A stretch of DNA of 64,000 nt from Mycolicibacterium chubuense NBB4 (GCF_000266905.1 NC_018027.1:434001-498000); one strand, 5' to 3'; counted from the stretch's first letter, positions 10,281-19,887 are shown. Notes: generated by a model from the letters alone, not told the origin. Numbers and translations: made by a program.

Positions 10281-11771
10281 GCGGTCCCGCAGCAGCAGCC
10301 AGACCGCGACGGCGGCGGTGAGCAGCAGCACCGCACCCACGCCCGAGGCGATCGACAGTCCGTGGGTGAACGCGCCCTGCGCGGCGGCCAGCACCTCGGC
10401 CCGCTGCCCGGCCGGCAGCGTGTCCGCGGCGCGGATCGCGCTCGGCAGCGCGTCGCGGATCTCGGCGGACACCGCGGGGGACAGGCCGGGCGCGACCACG
10501 ACGGTGCGGTAGACCGCGGTGACGATCGACCCCAGCGTCGCGATGCCCAGGGCCATGCCCAGTTCGTAGGCGGTCTCCGACACCGCGGCCGCAGCGCCCG
10601 CGCGCTCCTTGGGCACGCTGGCGAGGATGACGTCACTGGCGACGGTGAACGCCAGGCCGAGGCCGACGCCGACGACGAACAGCGCGACGCCGAGAGGCGG
10701 GTACGGCGCGATCGGGTAGAACCACGTCAGCGCCGCCATCAACGCGACCATCGCGACGCCGACGAGCACCAGACCCGTGGTGAGCACGAGCCGGTGCGAG
10801 AAGCGGCGCACCGCCACCCCGGCGATCACGCCGAACACCGTCGCGGTGACCGCAGCCGGCAACTCGGCCAACCCGGCCTTCAGCGGGCCGTAGCCGTGTA
10901 CCAACTGGAAGTACTGCGACAGGAAGAACACCAGCCCGGCCAGGCCGAGGACCGAGAGCAGGTTGGCGGCGACCACCCCCGAGAACCGCGGGTTGGTGAA
11001 CAGCCGCACGTCGATCAGCGGGTGGGTCAGACGCAGCTGGCGGCGCACGAACACCACCAGCGCCGTGACGCCGATGACGCCGGCGGCGACGACGTCGACG
11101 CCGAGGCCGTCCGCTCGCCCGGTGAAACCCTCCTTGATGCTGTAGACCGTGCCGAGCATCCCGGCCATCGACAGCGCCACGCTGGGCAGGTCCCACGGCC
11201 CCGGCTCCGGGTTGCGGTGCTCGGGCAGCAGCACGAGGCCGCCGGCCAGCAGCACCACCATCACCGGGATGTTGATCAAGAAGACCGATCCCCACCAGAA
11301 GTGCTCGAGCAGCACCCCGCCGACCACCGGACCGAGCGCGGCGCCGGCCGAGAACGCCGACGCCCAGATGCCGACGGCGATGCTGCGCTCCCGCTGGTCG
11401 GGGAACAGCCCGCGGATCAGCGCCAGGGTGGCCGGGGTGAGCGTCGCACCGGCCACGCCCAGCAGCGCGCGGGTCCCGATCAGCATGCCGGCGGACGAGG
11501 AATACGCGGTGACCGCGGAGATCACCGCGAAAGCCGTTGCGCCGCAGAGCAACAGCTTCTTGTGTCCGATGCGGTCCCCGAGGCTGCCCATGCTGATGAG
11601 CAGTGCGGCCAAGACGAAGGAGTAGATGTCGCCGATCCAGAGGATCTGGGTTCCGGTGGCACCGAGGTCGGCCCCGATGAACGGGGTCGCCAGTGCGAGG
11701 ACGGTGCCGTCGATGCCGATCAGCAACACGGCCATGGTGAGGATCGCGAGGGCGAGCCAGCGGCGGGTCAT
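10164..11771 (-). CDS. MFS drug efflux transporter, DHA2 (14-TM) type, LfrA-like
   Basis: 535 residues, beginning MTRRWLALAILTMAVLLIGIDGTVLALATP, the DHA2/EmrB-LfrA start with the motif-D1 Asp-Gly-Thr-Val. Motif A (GSLGDRIGHKK) follows helix 2 and motif C (ALGPVVGGVLLEHFWW) lies in helix 5. It resembles LfrA, which exports fluoroquinolones, acriflavine and ethidium in M. smegmatis, and as in the lfrRA pair a TetR repressor is directly upstream, overlapping by ATGA. The hydrophobic protein ends near LLLRDRS; the last ~39 codons (10164-10280) run antisense through the methyltransferase gene and are probably a late stop caused by overlap. Substrate inferred only. Confidence 0.9.
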   Translation of the reverse strand: MTRRWLALAILTMAVLLIGIDGTVLALATPFIGADLGATGTQILWIGDIYSFVLAALLISMGSLGDRIGHKKLLLCGATAFAVISAVTAYSSSAGMLIGTRALLGVAGATLTPATLALIRGLFPDQRERSIAVGIWASAFSAGAALGPVVGGVLLEHFWWGSVFLINIPVMVVLLAGGLVLLPEHRNPEPGPWDLPSVALSMAGMLGTVYSIKEGFTGRADGLGVDVVAAGVIGVTALVVFVRRQLRLTHPLIDVRLFTNPRFSGVVAANLLSVLGLAGLVFFLSQYFQLVHGYGPLKAGLAELPAAVTATVFGVIAGVAVRRFSHRLVLTTGLVLVGVAMVALMAALTWFYPIAPYPPLGVALFVVGVGLGLAFTVASDVILASVPKERAGAAAAVSETAYELGMALGIATLGSIVTAVYRTVVVAPGLSPAVSAEIRDALPSAIRAADTLPAGQRAEVLAAAQGAFTHGLSIASGVGAVLLLTAAVAVWLLLRDRSPGAVEVGVLADPGVHGDAGGDGGVDAARGTELCDRHH

Positions 11772-12310
11772 GTGGTGCTCACTCCGTTGAGGAGAAGGTC
11801 GGTGATGAGGCGGCCGAAGTCGCGGCTGCCGACGCGGCCCGCGCGGATGGCCCACACGGTGCCGCCGACCAGGCTGTAGAACGCCTCGGTCAGCCACGCC
11901 GCGGTCAGCTCCGGCCGGAATTCGCCGGTGCGCTGTCCGCGCAGGAACAGGTCGGTGATCGCGGTGTCGATCTCGTCCCAGATCTCGATGGTGGTGTCGA
12001 TGTCGACTTCTTGGCTCTGGCTGTACAGCAACGCCAGGTAGGGCGATACCGGCTCGCAGGCCTCCACCAGCCGGCGCAGCGCGTCGGAGGCCGAACCCTG
12101 GTCGAGGCGAACGGATTCCAGCACCTGCCGCAGCTCGGCGATGGCGAGTCTCTCGAGCGCCTCCATCAGAGCGGACCGACCGGCGAAGTGCCGGTGCAGC
12201 GTGGCGCGGCTCACCCCGACCGCGGCTGCGATCTCGTCCTGCGTCGCGTTGGGGCGGCGCCCGAGGAAGTCGGCCGCAGCGCGCAGCAGTTGATCACGCG
12301 TAGCAGACAT
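11768..12310 (-). CDS. TetR-family repressor of the adjacent efflux pump
   Basis: 180 residues. The N-terminal HTH is typical of TetR: TRDQLLRAAADFLGRRPNATQDEIAAAVGVSRATLHRHFAGRSALMEAL, with recognition helix around residues 33-42. The C-terminal helical ligand domain is that of multidrug repressors. It overlaps the MFS gene by ATGA, so both are made together. ATG 12310 is supported by ACTATA on the + strand at 12317-12322 (TATAGT on this strand) with a 6-nt spacer, making it leaderless. An 18-bp palindrome just upstream is the expected operator, implying self-repression relieved by drugs. Confidence 0.92.
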   Translation of the reverse strand: MSATRDQLLRAAADFLGRRPNATQDEIAAAVGVSRATLHRHFAGRSALMEALERLAIAELRQVLESVRLDQGSASDALRRLVEACEPVSPYLALLYSQSQEVDIDTTIEIWDEIDTAITDLFLRGQRTGEFRPELTAAWLTEAFYSLVGGTVWAIRAGRVGSRDFGRLITDLLLNGVSTT

Positions 12311-12329
12311 GCGACGACTATAGCTCAAG

Positions 12330-12347
12330 TGAGACAAATATGTCTCA
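12330..12347. promoter_or_regulatory. Palindromic TetR operator
   Basis: TGAGACA (12330-12336), AATA, TGTCTCA (12341-12347) is a perfect 7-bp dyad. It begins 8 nt upstream of the TATAGT -10 of the TetR-MFS operon, so it covers the -35/spacer region. Binding by the adjacent TetR is inferred from position. Confidence 0.75.
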
Positions 12348-12402
12348 TTGATTCTGCGGAGCGGGCTGCCCCGCAGCGTGCCGCTGAGGCAGGATCGACG
12401 GC

Positions 12403-13545
12403 ATGGATCAGATGTGGGCCAACCGCGCCGCCAGCGCCGAAGCCGCGATCACCGCACGCCACCTCAAGAAGCTGTGGGGGCTGCCCGGCACTCAGCTCGG
12501 GGTGGTCGCCTGGCCGGCGTCGGGCAGCCAGCGGCGGTTCGGCACCTGGCACTACTGGTGGCAGGCCCACCTCCTGGACAACCTGGTCGACGCGCAGCTG
12601 CGCGCCCCCGAACCCGAACGGCTCGCCTCGATCACCCGGCAGATCCGCGGGCACTGGCTGCGCAACGTCGGCCACTGGACCAACGACTACTACGACGACA
12701 TGGCGTGGCTGGCGCTGGCCCTCGAACGTGCGGGCCGGCTGACCGGGGCGTCGCGGCCGAAGGCGCTGCACAAGCTCGCCGACCAGTTCCTCACCGCATG
12801 GGTGCCCGAGGACGGCGGCGGAATCCCGTGGCGCAAGCAGGATCAGTTCTTCAACGCCCCGGCCAACGGCCCGGCGGGCATCTTCCTCGCCCGCTATGAG
12901 GACCGGCTGCGCCGAGCCCAGCAGATGGCCGACTGGATCGACGACACCCTGATCGACCCGGAGACCCACCTGGTCTTCGACGGCATCAAAGCCGGCTCGC
13001 TGGTGCGCGCGCAGTACACCTACTGCCAGGGCGTGGTGCTGGGGCTGGAGACGGAGCTGGCTGCGCGCACCCAGGACGCGCGGCACGCAGAGCGGGTGCA
13101 CCGGCTGGTCGCCGCGGTCGCCGAGCACATGGTGACCGACGGTGTGCTCAAGGGTGCGGGGGGAGGCGACGGCGGGCTGTTCGCCGGGATCCTCGCGCGC
13201 TATCTGGCGTTGGTGGCCAACGAGCTTCCCGCGCGCGGGGCCGAGGACGAGACCGCCCGAGCGAAGGCCCGGTCGCTCGTGCTGTCCTCGGCGCGGGCGG
13301 CGTGGGACAACCGGCAGACCGTCGACGGGCTGCCGCTGTTCGCGGCGTTCTGGGATCGCGCCGCCGAGCTGCCGACCGCGCAGACCGGCGAAGCGCAGTT
13401 CGTCGAGGGCGCGGTGAACTCGTCGGAGATTCCCGAGCGGGACCTGTCGGTGCAGCTGGCCGGCTGGATGTTGATGGAAGCCGCCCACACCGTCGCCGGC
13501 GAAGCCGACGAAGCGGGGGACGGGGAGACCACCGCTGGTGACTGA
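12403..13545 (+). CDS. Glycoside hydrolase family 76 protein (alpha-1,6-mannanase-like)
   Basis: 380 residues predicted as an (alpha/alpha)6 barrel. NDYYDDMAWLALAL carries the adjacent Asp pair (D98-D99) that is catalytic in GH76 endo-alpha-1,6-mannanases; Trp/Tyr-rich stretches (WHYWWQAHL, WLRNVGHWTN) would line the glycan groove. It resembles M. tuberculosis Rv0365c. No signal peptide is visible (starts MDQMWANRAASAEAA), so it should act in the cytosol, which is odd for an enzyme of mannan or lipoarabinomannan; the natural substrate is unproven. The last 8 nt overlap the start of the antiporter gene, so the two are translationally linked. Confidence 0.82.
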   Translation: MDQMWANRAASAEAAITARHLKKLWGLPGTQLGVVAWPASGSQRRFGTWHYWWQAHLLDNLVDAQLRAPEPERLASITRQIRGHWLRNVGHWTNDYYDDMAWLALALERAGRLTGASRPKALHKLADQFLTAWVPEDGGGIPWRKQDQFFNAPANGPAGIFLARYEDRLRRAQQMADWIDDTLIDPETHLVFDGIKAGSLVRAQYTYCQGVVLGLETELAARTQDARHAERVHRLVAAVAEHMVTDGVLKGAGGGDGGLFAGILARYLALVANELPARGAEDETARAKARSLVLSSARAAWDNRQTVDGLPLFAAFWDRAAELPTAQTGEAQFVEGAVNSSEIPERDLSVQLAGWMLMEAAHTVAGEADEAGDGETTAGD

Positions 13546-15394
13546 GCCTCAGACCCAGCGAGGTTTCCCGCTACTGCCGTCGCGGCGCAACCGCGGCAGC
13601 AAGGCGACCAGGACCACCGACAACACCGCCGCGGCGCTGCTGCTGCTCTTCACCGTCATCGCGATCTTGTGGGCGAATTCGCCTTGGGCGCACGCCTATT
13701 CGACGCTGCTAGACACCCGCGTCGGGATCAGCGTCGGAAGCACCTTCGTCGAGATGTCGGTCAAGCACATCGTCAACGACGCGTTGATGACGTTCTTCTT
13801 CTTCATCGTCGGGCTCGAGGTCACCCGCGAGTTCACCATCGGCGAGCTGACCGACCGCTCCCGGGCGGCCGTGCCCGTCGTCGCCGCGGCCGCCGGCCTG
13901 GTGCTGCCCGCCATGGTGTTCCTGCTGTTCAACACCTCCGGAGAGAACGCCGCGGCGTGGGGCGTGGTGATCTCCACGGACACCGCATTCCTGGTCGGCG
14001 CGCTGGCGATCATCAAGCCGATGTATCCCGCCCGCGTGCGGGTGTTCCTGCTCACGCTGGCGGTCGTCGACGACGTCGGGGCGCTGGGCGCGATCGCGTT
14101 GTTCTACTCCGAGAGCATCGCGGTCGGCCCGCTCGTCGTCTCCGTCGTGCTGCTCATCGCGCTGGCGTTGGTGCGGTTCCTGCCGAAGGCTCGCGGCCCG
14201 GCCTACACCGTGCTGGGTGTCGCGCTGTGGATCGCGCTCTTCCTGTCCGGCATCCACCCGACGCTCGCCGGTGTCGCGGTGGCGCTGACGATCCCGGTGT
14301 TCACGCCCGAGCGCCGTCCGGTCGAACGGGCGGTCGAGCAGATCCGCGCCTTCCGGCAGTCACCGAATTCGGAGTACGCCCGGGCGGCGAGTCGCTCGCT
14401 GCGCGACTCCATCTCGATCAACGAACGACTGCAGACGGCAGTGGGTCCGGTGGTGTCGTTCGGCATCCTGCCGCTGTTCGCACTCGTCAACGCGGGTGTG
14501 CGGCTGGACTCCGAGAGCCTGGGCGCCGCGTTGGGCTCGTCGTTGACGTGGGGCATCGTCGCCGGCCTGGTGATCGGGAAGTTCGTCGGCATCACCGGTG
14601 CGACGTGGTTCATGGAACGGACCGGGCTGGGCGCGCTCGCGCCGGGACTGACGCTGCGCAGGATCGCCGGCGGGGCGGCGCTGTCCGGCATCGGCTTCAC
14701 GATCTCGTTGTTCATCGTCGACATCGCGATCCCCGACCCGGGCCGGCAGGATCAGGCGCGCATCGGCGTACTGGCCGCGTCGGTCCTCGCGTTCGTGTTC
14801 GGGTGGGCGGTCTTCCGGATCACCGATGCGCTGCGTCCGCCCGAGCCCGTCGGCCTGAAGCTGCTGCGCCCGGTGGATCCGGAACGCGACCACGTCCGTG
14901 GCCGCCACGACGCCCCGCTGACACTGGTCGAGTACGGCGACTTCGAGTGCCCGTTCTGCAGCCGCGCGACCGGCGCCATCGACGAGGTCCGGACGCATTT
15001 CGGGGACGAACTGCGCTATGTCTGGCGCCACTTCCCGCTCGAGCGGGCGCACCCGCGGGCGTTCGACGCCGCCCGGGCCAGTGAGGCGGCCGCCCTGCAG
15101 GGCCGGTTCTGGGAGATGGCCCACGAGCTGTTCGCGCACCAGGACGACCTGGAGTGGTCGGACATGTACCGCTACGCGGTCGCGGCGGGATGCGACATCG
15201 AGCAGTTCGACCAGGACGTGCGGGTGCACTCGTCGGGGGTGCTGCACCGGGTGCAGGACGACGCCGAGGACGCCGAGGAGATGGACCTCAACGCGACACC
15301 CACCCTGTTCGTCAACGGCAAGCGGCACAAGGGGCCGTGGGATTCCGCGAGCCTGATCCGGGCGTTGGAGGAGAGCCGGGCGGCTCGGCTCTGA
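13538..15394 (+). CDS. nhaA: NhaA Na+/H+ antiporter fused to a DsbA-like thioredoxin domain
   Basis: 618 residues. The first ~425 form the NhaA antiporter (about 11-12 membrane helices) including the paired Asp of helix V (LTLAVVDDVGALGAIALF), which bind Na+/H+ in E. coli NhaA, and VSFGILPLFALVNAGV. From about residue 450 the protein becomes soluble: TLVEYGDFECPFCSRATG with C471-P-F-C474 is a DsbA/thioredoxin active site, and NATPTLFVNGKRHKGPWD gives the cis-Pro loop. NhaA-DsbA fusions are known in actinobacteria; whether the thiol domain regulates the antiporter or works separately is unknown. GTG 13538 overlaps the GH76 stop by 8 nt. Confidence 0.93.
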   Translation: MTEPQTQRGFPLLPSRRNRGSKATRTTDNTAAALLLLFTVIAILWANSPWAHAYSTLLDTRVGISVGSTFVEMSVKHIVNDALMTFFFFIVGLEVTREFTIGELTDRSRAAVPVVAAAAGLVLPAMVFLLFNTSGENAAAWGVVISTDTAFLVGALAIIKPMYPARVRVFLLTLAVVDDVGALGAIALFYSESIAVGPLVVSVVLLIALALVRFLPKARGPAYTVLGVALWIALFLSGIHPTLAGVAVALTIPVFTPERRPVERAVEQIRAFRQSPNSEYARAASRSLRDSISINERLQTAVGPVVSFGILPLFALVNAGVRLDSESLGAALGSSLTWGIVAGLVIGKFVGITGATWFMERTGLGALAPGLTLRRIAGGAALSGIGFTISLFIVDIAIPDPGRQDQARIGVLAASVLAFVFGWAVFRITDALRPPEPVGLKLLRPVDPERDHVRGRHDAPLTLVEYGDFECPFCSRATGAIDEVRTHFGDELRYVWRHFPLERAHPRAFDAARASEAAALQGRFWEMAHELFAHQDDLEWSDMYRYAVAAGCDIEQFDQDVRVHSSGVLHRVQDDAEDAEEMDLNATPTLFVNGKRHKGPWDSASLIRALEESRAARL

Positions 15395-15395
15395 C

Positions 15396-16076
15396 CTAGG
15401 TCGTGGGCTCGGGTTCGCCGGCCTGTCGCGCGGCCTTGCGGCGCTTGTACCACTCCCAGATCATCGGCGTGACCGAGGCGAGGGCGATCAGGATGAAGAT
15501 CGGCTCTAGCAGTTTCTGCACCACCTCGAACTGCCCGAGGCCGTAGCCCATCAGCACCAGCCCGACACCCCAGACCACCGCGCCGAGCACGTTGAACGCC
15601 GTGAACAGGCCGTAGCTCATGCGCGCCGCACCGGCCGTGATGGGCGCCAGCGTCCGCACGATCGGCACGAACCGTGCGATCACGATCGCGAACGGGCCGC
15701 GCTGCTCGAAGAACAGGTGCGCCTCGTCGAGGTAGCGCTGTTTGAGGACGCGCGCATTGGGCTTGAACATCGACGTACCGATGCTGCGCCCGATCCAGTA
15801 GCCGACCTGCCCGCCGAGGATGGCTGCGACCGGGATGAACACCAGCAGCTGCCACAGGTGGAAGTTGGCGTTGACGGTGTCGGCGCGGGCCGCCGTGCCG
15901 GCGGCGAGCATGCCCGAAACGAACAGCAGGGTGTCGCCGGGCAGGACGGGGAACAGCACGCCGGATTCGACGAAGACCACCACCAGGATGCCGACCAGCG
16001 CCCAGGTGCCGAAGTACCCGATGAGCTTGATCGGGTCCAGAAAATCGGGCATCAGCGCAAGAGTGTCGACGACCAC
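15396..16076 (-). CDS. DedA-family membrane protein
   Basis: About 226 residues with the DedA (SNARE-associated/VTT) pattern: early VFVESGVLFPVLPGDTLLFVSG with the conserved Glu and P-G-D, the amphipathic GYWIGRSIG region, and RFVPIVRTLAPITAGAARM. DedA proteins support phospholipid carrier recycling and envelope homeostasis; Rv0364 is the probable equivalent. GTG 16076 is chosen since TACCCT lies 8 nt upstream; an in-frame TTG 16085 and ATG 16052 are alternatives. It converges on the NhaA-DsbA gene with one base between stops. Confidence 0.9.
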   Translation of the reverse strand: MVVDTLALMPDFLDPIKLIGYFGTWALVGILVVVFVESGVLFPVLPGDTLLFVSGMLAAGTAARADTVNANFHLWQLLVFIPVAAILGGQVGYWIGRSIGTSMFKPNARVLKQRYLDEAHLFFEQRGPFAIVIARFVPIVRTLAPITAGAARMSYGLFTAFNVLGAVVWGVGLVLMGYGLGQFEVVQKLLEPIFILIALASVTPMIWEWYKRRKAARQAGEPEPTT

Positions 16077-16141
16077 GGCACCCAAGGGTACCGGCGCATC
16101 ATTCCCCGCCGTCCGATCGTCGCCCGGCCTAGGGTTCTCCT

Positions 16142-17155
16142 ATGCCCACCCACAAGGCCGTCCAGGTTCCCTCCGCCAACGAGTCGCTCACCGTCGTCGA
16201 CGTCGACACGCAGTCACCGCCCCCCGGCCACGTCCGGATCGCCGTCGCCGCATGCGGGGTGTGCGGCACCGACCGCGAGTTCCACGCCGGGCACTTCCCG
16301 GGTCTGCAGTGGCCCCTGACCCTGGGGCACGAGATCGCCGGAACCGTCGCCGAGGTCGGGGACGGGGTCGAGGACTTCGCGGCCGGTGACCGGGTGGCGG
16401 TCGGCTGGTTCGGCGGCAACTGCAACCGCTGCATCCCGTGCCGGAAGGGCTTCTTCATGCAGTGCGAGCGCATGCAGGTGCCGAGCTGGCACTACCCGGG
16501 CGGGTACGCGGAGTCGGTGACGGCACCGGCCACCGCGCTGGCACGGATCCCGGAGGGCATGTCGTTCGTCGAGGCCGCCCCCATGGGCTGCGCGGGCGTG
16601 ACGACCTTCAACGGACTGCGCCAGACGCGCGCCAAGGCCGGCGACCTGGTCGCGGTGCTCGGTGTCGGCGGCCTGGGGCACCTCGGCGTGCAGTTCTCCC
16701 GGGCGATGGGCTTCGAGACCGTCGCGATCGCGCGCGGCACGGGCAAGGCCGAGGAGGCGACGCGGCTGGGCGCCCACCACTACATCGACTCGACGGCGCA
16801 GGACGTCGGCGCGGAACTGAAGAAGCTCGGCGGCGCCGTCGTCGTGCTGGCCACGGCGAACAACGCGGCCGCCATGGCCGACACCGTCGCCGGGCTGGGC
16901 CCGGCCGGCGAGCTGGTCGCCATCGGGGTCACGCCCGAGAACCTCCCGGTCAGCCCGCTGGACCTGATCAACTCCGGGCTCTCGGTGACCGGTCACCCAT
17001 CGGGGACCTCGCGCGATGTCGAGGAGACGATGCACTTCGCGATGCTGTCCGGGGTGCGGGCGATGGTCGAGGAGCGTCCGCTGGCCGAAGCCGCGGAAGC
17101 CTTCGCGGCGATGGACGAGGGCCGCGCGCGGTACCGGATGGTGCTGACCGTGTGA
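16142..17155 (+). CDS. Zinc-dependent alcohol dehydrogenase (MDR family)
   Basis: 337 residues. The catalytic zinc site is visible as CGVCGTDREFH (C41) with LGHEIAGTV, and the structural zinc site as four Cys in NCNRCIPCRKGFFMQCE. The Rossmann domain starts at VAVLGVGGLGHLGVQF (GxGxxG) about residue 175. This is the short bacterial ADH type that interconverts alcohols and aldehydes or ketones with NAD(P). Leaderless start: TAGGGT 16130-16135, 6 nt, ATG 16142. It precedes fba by 54 nt with the same direction, but fba has its own leader and RBS. Confidence 0.93.
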   Translation: MPTHKAVQVPSANESLTVVDVDTQSPPPGHVRIAVAACGVCGTDREFHAGHFPGLQWPLTLGHEIAGTVAEVGDGVEDFAAGDRVAVGWFGGNCNRCIPCRKGFFMQCERMQVPSWHYPGGYAESVTAPATALARIPEGMSFVEAAPMGCAGVTTFNGLRQTRAKAGDLVAVLGVGGLGHLGVQFSRAMGFETVAIARGTGKAEEATRLGAHHYIDSTAQDVGAELKKLGGAVVVLATANNAAAMADTVAGLGPAGELVAIGVTPENLPVSPLDLINSGLSVTGHPSGTSRDVEETMHFAMLSGVRAMVEERPLAEAAEAFAAMDEGRARYRMVLTV

Positions 17156-17209
17156 GGCCGCCCGGTTCTTGACATACTGCCTCCAACGCCGGCCGGAAGG
17201 AATCACGCC

Positions 17210-18247
<1,038 letters not shown>

Positions 18248-18258
18248 CTGCTCGGGGC

Positions 18259-18534
18259 TCATGTCGACGTCGCGATGGCGGCGGCGAGCCTTGACGCGGG
18301 AATTCCGGCGCGCGAGCACGTCTCTGCGACGTGATCGGCGGAGTCGGCGGCGAACAACCCGAACAGCACTTCGTCGGACGGCACCGACACCATCGTCAGC
18401 AACCGCACGGGACAACCCCGGGCGGACATGGCAGCGGCACTGTCCGCCAGCTTCGCAGCCGTCTGGCTGAGCACCGCTTCGGTGACCGGCGGCTGGTACC
18501 ACTCGACCAGATAGCACGGCGCGGTAGTGCCCAC
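18259..18534 (-). CDS. Small DUF4242-like protein
   Basis: 91 residues, no signal or membrane segment. The pattern CYLVEWYQPPVTEAVLSQTAAKLADSA, then a strand VRLLTMVSVPSDEVLFGLF and a helix HVAETCSRAGIPASRL, resembles the ferredoxin-like DUF4242 (nickel-binding SCO4226-type) family. This assignment is tentative. GTG 18534 is leaderless: AGACTA on the + strand at 18542-18547 gives TAGTCT with a 7-nt spacer. It is divergent from the secreted-protein gene and shares the 218-nt region holding a large inverted repeat. Confidence 0.65.
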   Translation of the reverse strand: MGTTAPCYLVEWYQPPVTEAVLSQTAAKLADSAAAMSARGCPVRLLTMVSVPSDEVLFGLFAADSADHVAETCSRAGIPASRLAAAIATST

Positions 18535-18566
18535 CGCTCCGAGACTAGAAGCCGCCCCGCTTCCGC

Positions 18567-18641
18567 TAAATCGGGTGTTTCCCTAACGATCGCGGCGGTA
18601 GCACGAAGGCACGGCGAAATCATAGGGAAACGCCCTATTTA
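18567..18641. promoter_or_regulatory. Paired 19-nt inverted repeat, candidate operator
   Basis: TAAATCGGGTGTTTCCCTA (18567-18585) and TAGGGAAACGCCCTATTTA (18623-18641) are inverted copies with 17 of 19 positions matching and 37 nt between. The right arm is itself a dyad (TAGGG-N5-CCCTA). They lie between the divergent DUF4242-like gene and the secreted SH3-like protein, upstream of both, so a regulator binding two sites is more likely than a terminator. Confidence 0.7.
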
Positions 18642-18752
18642 TCGGCAGTTCGCCCGCCGGTAGCGTCCGCGCTGAGCCCAGCCGCTGAGCAGTAGAGCAG
18701 GCCGCGGGCGTGACGGTCGTTCGTATTGCCAGTCGCACGAGGGGTTTTCGCC

Positions 18753-19523
18753 ATGAAGAGTCGGCCCTGGGTCACACTGTCCACGCCGAAGTACCTAGCC
18801 ACAGCTGCGGCGCTCAGTGCGGCGTGCCTCCTGACGGCGCCCGGTCCCGCAGAGGCGATTCCGCCGGCGCCCTTGGCGCCGGCATGCACCTGGCAGCTGC
18901 CGGCCTTCCTGACGATTCATCAAGACAACAACATCGACGTTCGGATGGCCATCAACGACAACAAGCTGGCCGGCCGCGCCGACTACACCAGTCCGGGCGG
19001 CGGCGTGACCCATGGCAACGCCGAAGGAGCACTCAACAGCGACGGCCGCACCTTCTTGTTCATCATGAGATGGGACCCGGGCGGGCAGAACAACTACAGC
19101 GGCCAGATCAACGGCGACGGCTCGATCAGCGGCACCACTCTCAACGAGCGGAACGCGACCAACAACTGGACCGCCACACCGAACGCGACGTGCGTGGCGC
19201 CTCCACCGAAGCCCGCCGACAAACCTCCGGCACCTGCCGCCGGGGGCGGGGCAGGTGGCAACGAGGTGCCGCCGCCTCCGCCGCCTCCAGCGGCCAGGAC
19301 GGCGACGGCGACCGCCGATGTGGATGTCTACTCCGCACCGGGCGGCAACGATGCCGACAAGTACCCCAAGACCGATACGTTCCCCGGGTTCCTCGAAAAC
19401 GGCCGCCAGGTCGACCTCGTCGACGGTTCAGCCTGTCCGCCAGCGGATTGGTGCCACATCTCCGGGTCCAACGTGCCCACCGGCAACGGCTATGCGTGGG
19501 GATCGTTCTTCACCACACCGTAG
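18753..19523 (+). CDS. Secreted protein with proline-rich linker and C-terminal SH3-like domain
   Basis: 256 residues. A Sec signal peptide (basic start, LATAAALSAACLLTA core) would be cut after AEA at residue 35. The mature protein has a ~110-residue beta-rich domain with one Cys pair (ACTWQLP near 44, NATCVAPPP near 147), a Pro/Ala/Gly linker (about 148-190) and a domain starting at TATADVDVYSAPGGND whose pattern, with ACPPADWCHISG and GYAWGSFF, resembles bacterial SH3 domains that bind cell-wall peptides. ATG 18753 follows GAGGGG by about 8 nt. Function unknown; cell-envelope role inferred. Confidence 0.78.
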   Translation: MKSRPWVTLSTPKYLATAAALSAACLLTAPGPAEAIPPAPLAPACTWQLPAFLTIHQDNNIDVRMAINDNKLAGRADYTSPGGGVTHGNAEGALNSDGRTFLFIMRWDPGGQNNYSGQINGDGSISGTTLNERNATNNWTATPNATCVAPPPKPADKPPAPAAGGGAGGNEVPPPPPPPAARTATATADVDVYSAPGGNDADKYPKTDTFPGFLENGRQVDLVDGSACPPADWCHISGSNVPTGNGYAWGSFFTTP

Positions 19524-19572
19524 TTGGAACTTCGGGCAGAGGTCTGGCTCAGATCACGACATGGGAGAGAGC

Positions 19573-19887
19573 ATGAATCACGTGGTACGCAAGGCACTCT
19601 GGGCGATCCTTGTCGTCGCAGCCGCCGGCGCCGCAATGCCGGTGGCCTCGGCCGAACCTCGCGACGAATTCCTCGATGAACTCGCAACCCTGGGCGTGTT
19701 CCTGCCGGGTACCGACCAGCCCCAGACCGTCGCGGCCGGTTACCGTGCGTGCGATGAGCTCCGAAGCGGCGTGTCTGTGCTGGACGAGATGGCGGCGGTC
19801 GAGGGCACCTATCATCTTCCGCCCGGGCAGGGCACGCTGTTCGTCAGTGCGGCTACCACGAATCTCTGCCCTGACTTCGCGGGTTGA
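19573..19887 (+). CDS. DUF732-family small secreted protein
   Basis: 104 residues. Signal peptide to ASA at residue 27 (ALWAILVVAAAGAAM core), then a mature ~77-residue helical domain with FLDELATLGVFLPG, GYRACDELRSG and a second Cys in ATTNLCPDF, the DUF732 arrangement of many small mycobacterial exported proteins. ATG 19573 follows GGGAGAGAGC. It lies 49 nt after the SH3-like gene and is probably co-transcribed. Its final 35 nt overlap the convergent LuxR-type regulator gene. No biochemical function is established for DUF732. Confidence 0.85.
   Translation: MNHVVRKALWAILVVAAAGAAMPVASAEPRDEFLDELATLGVFLPGTDQPQTVAAGYRACDELRSGVSVLDEMAAVEGTYHLPPGQGTLFVSAATTNLCPDFAG

Noticed and set aside
10362..11879. 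505-codon plus-strand open frame opposite the MFS pump
   Set aside because: Arg/Gln/His-rich shadow of a hydrophobic protein gene.
17169..17178. TTGACATACT before fba as a -35/-10 pair
   Set aside because: No -10 at the proper distance from TTGACA; CATACT alone is weak.
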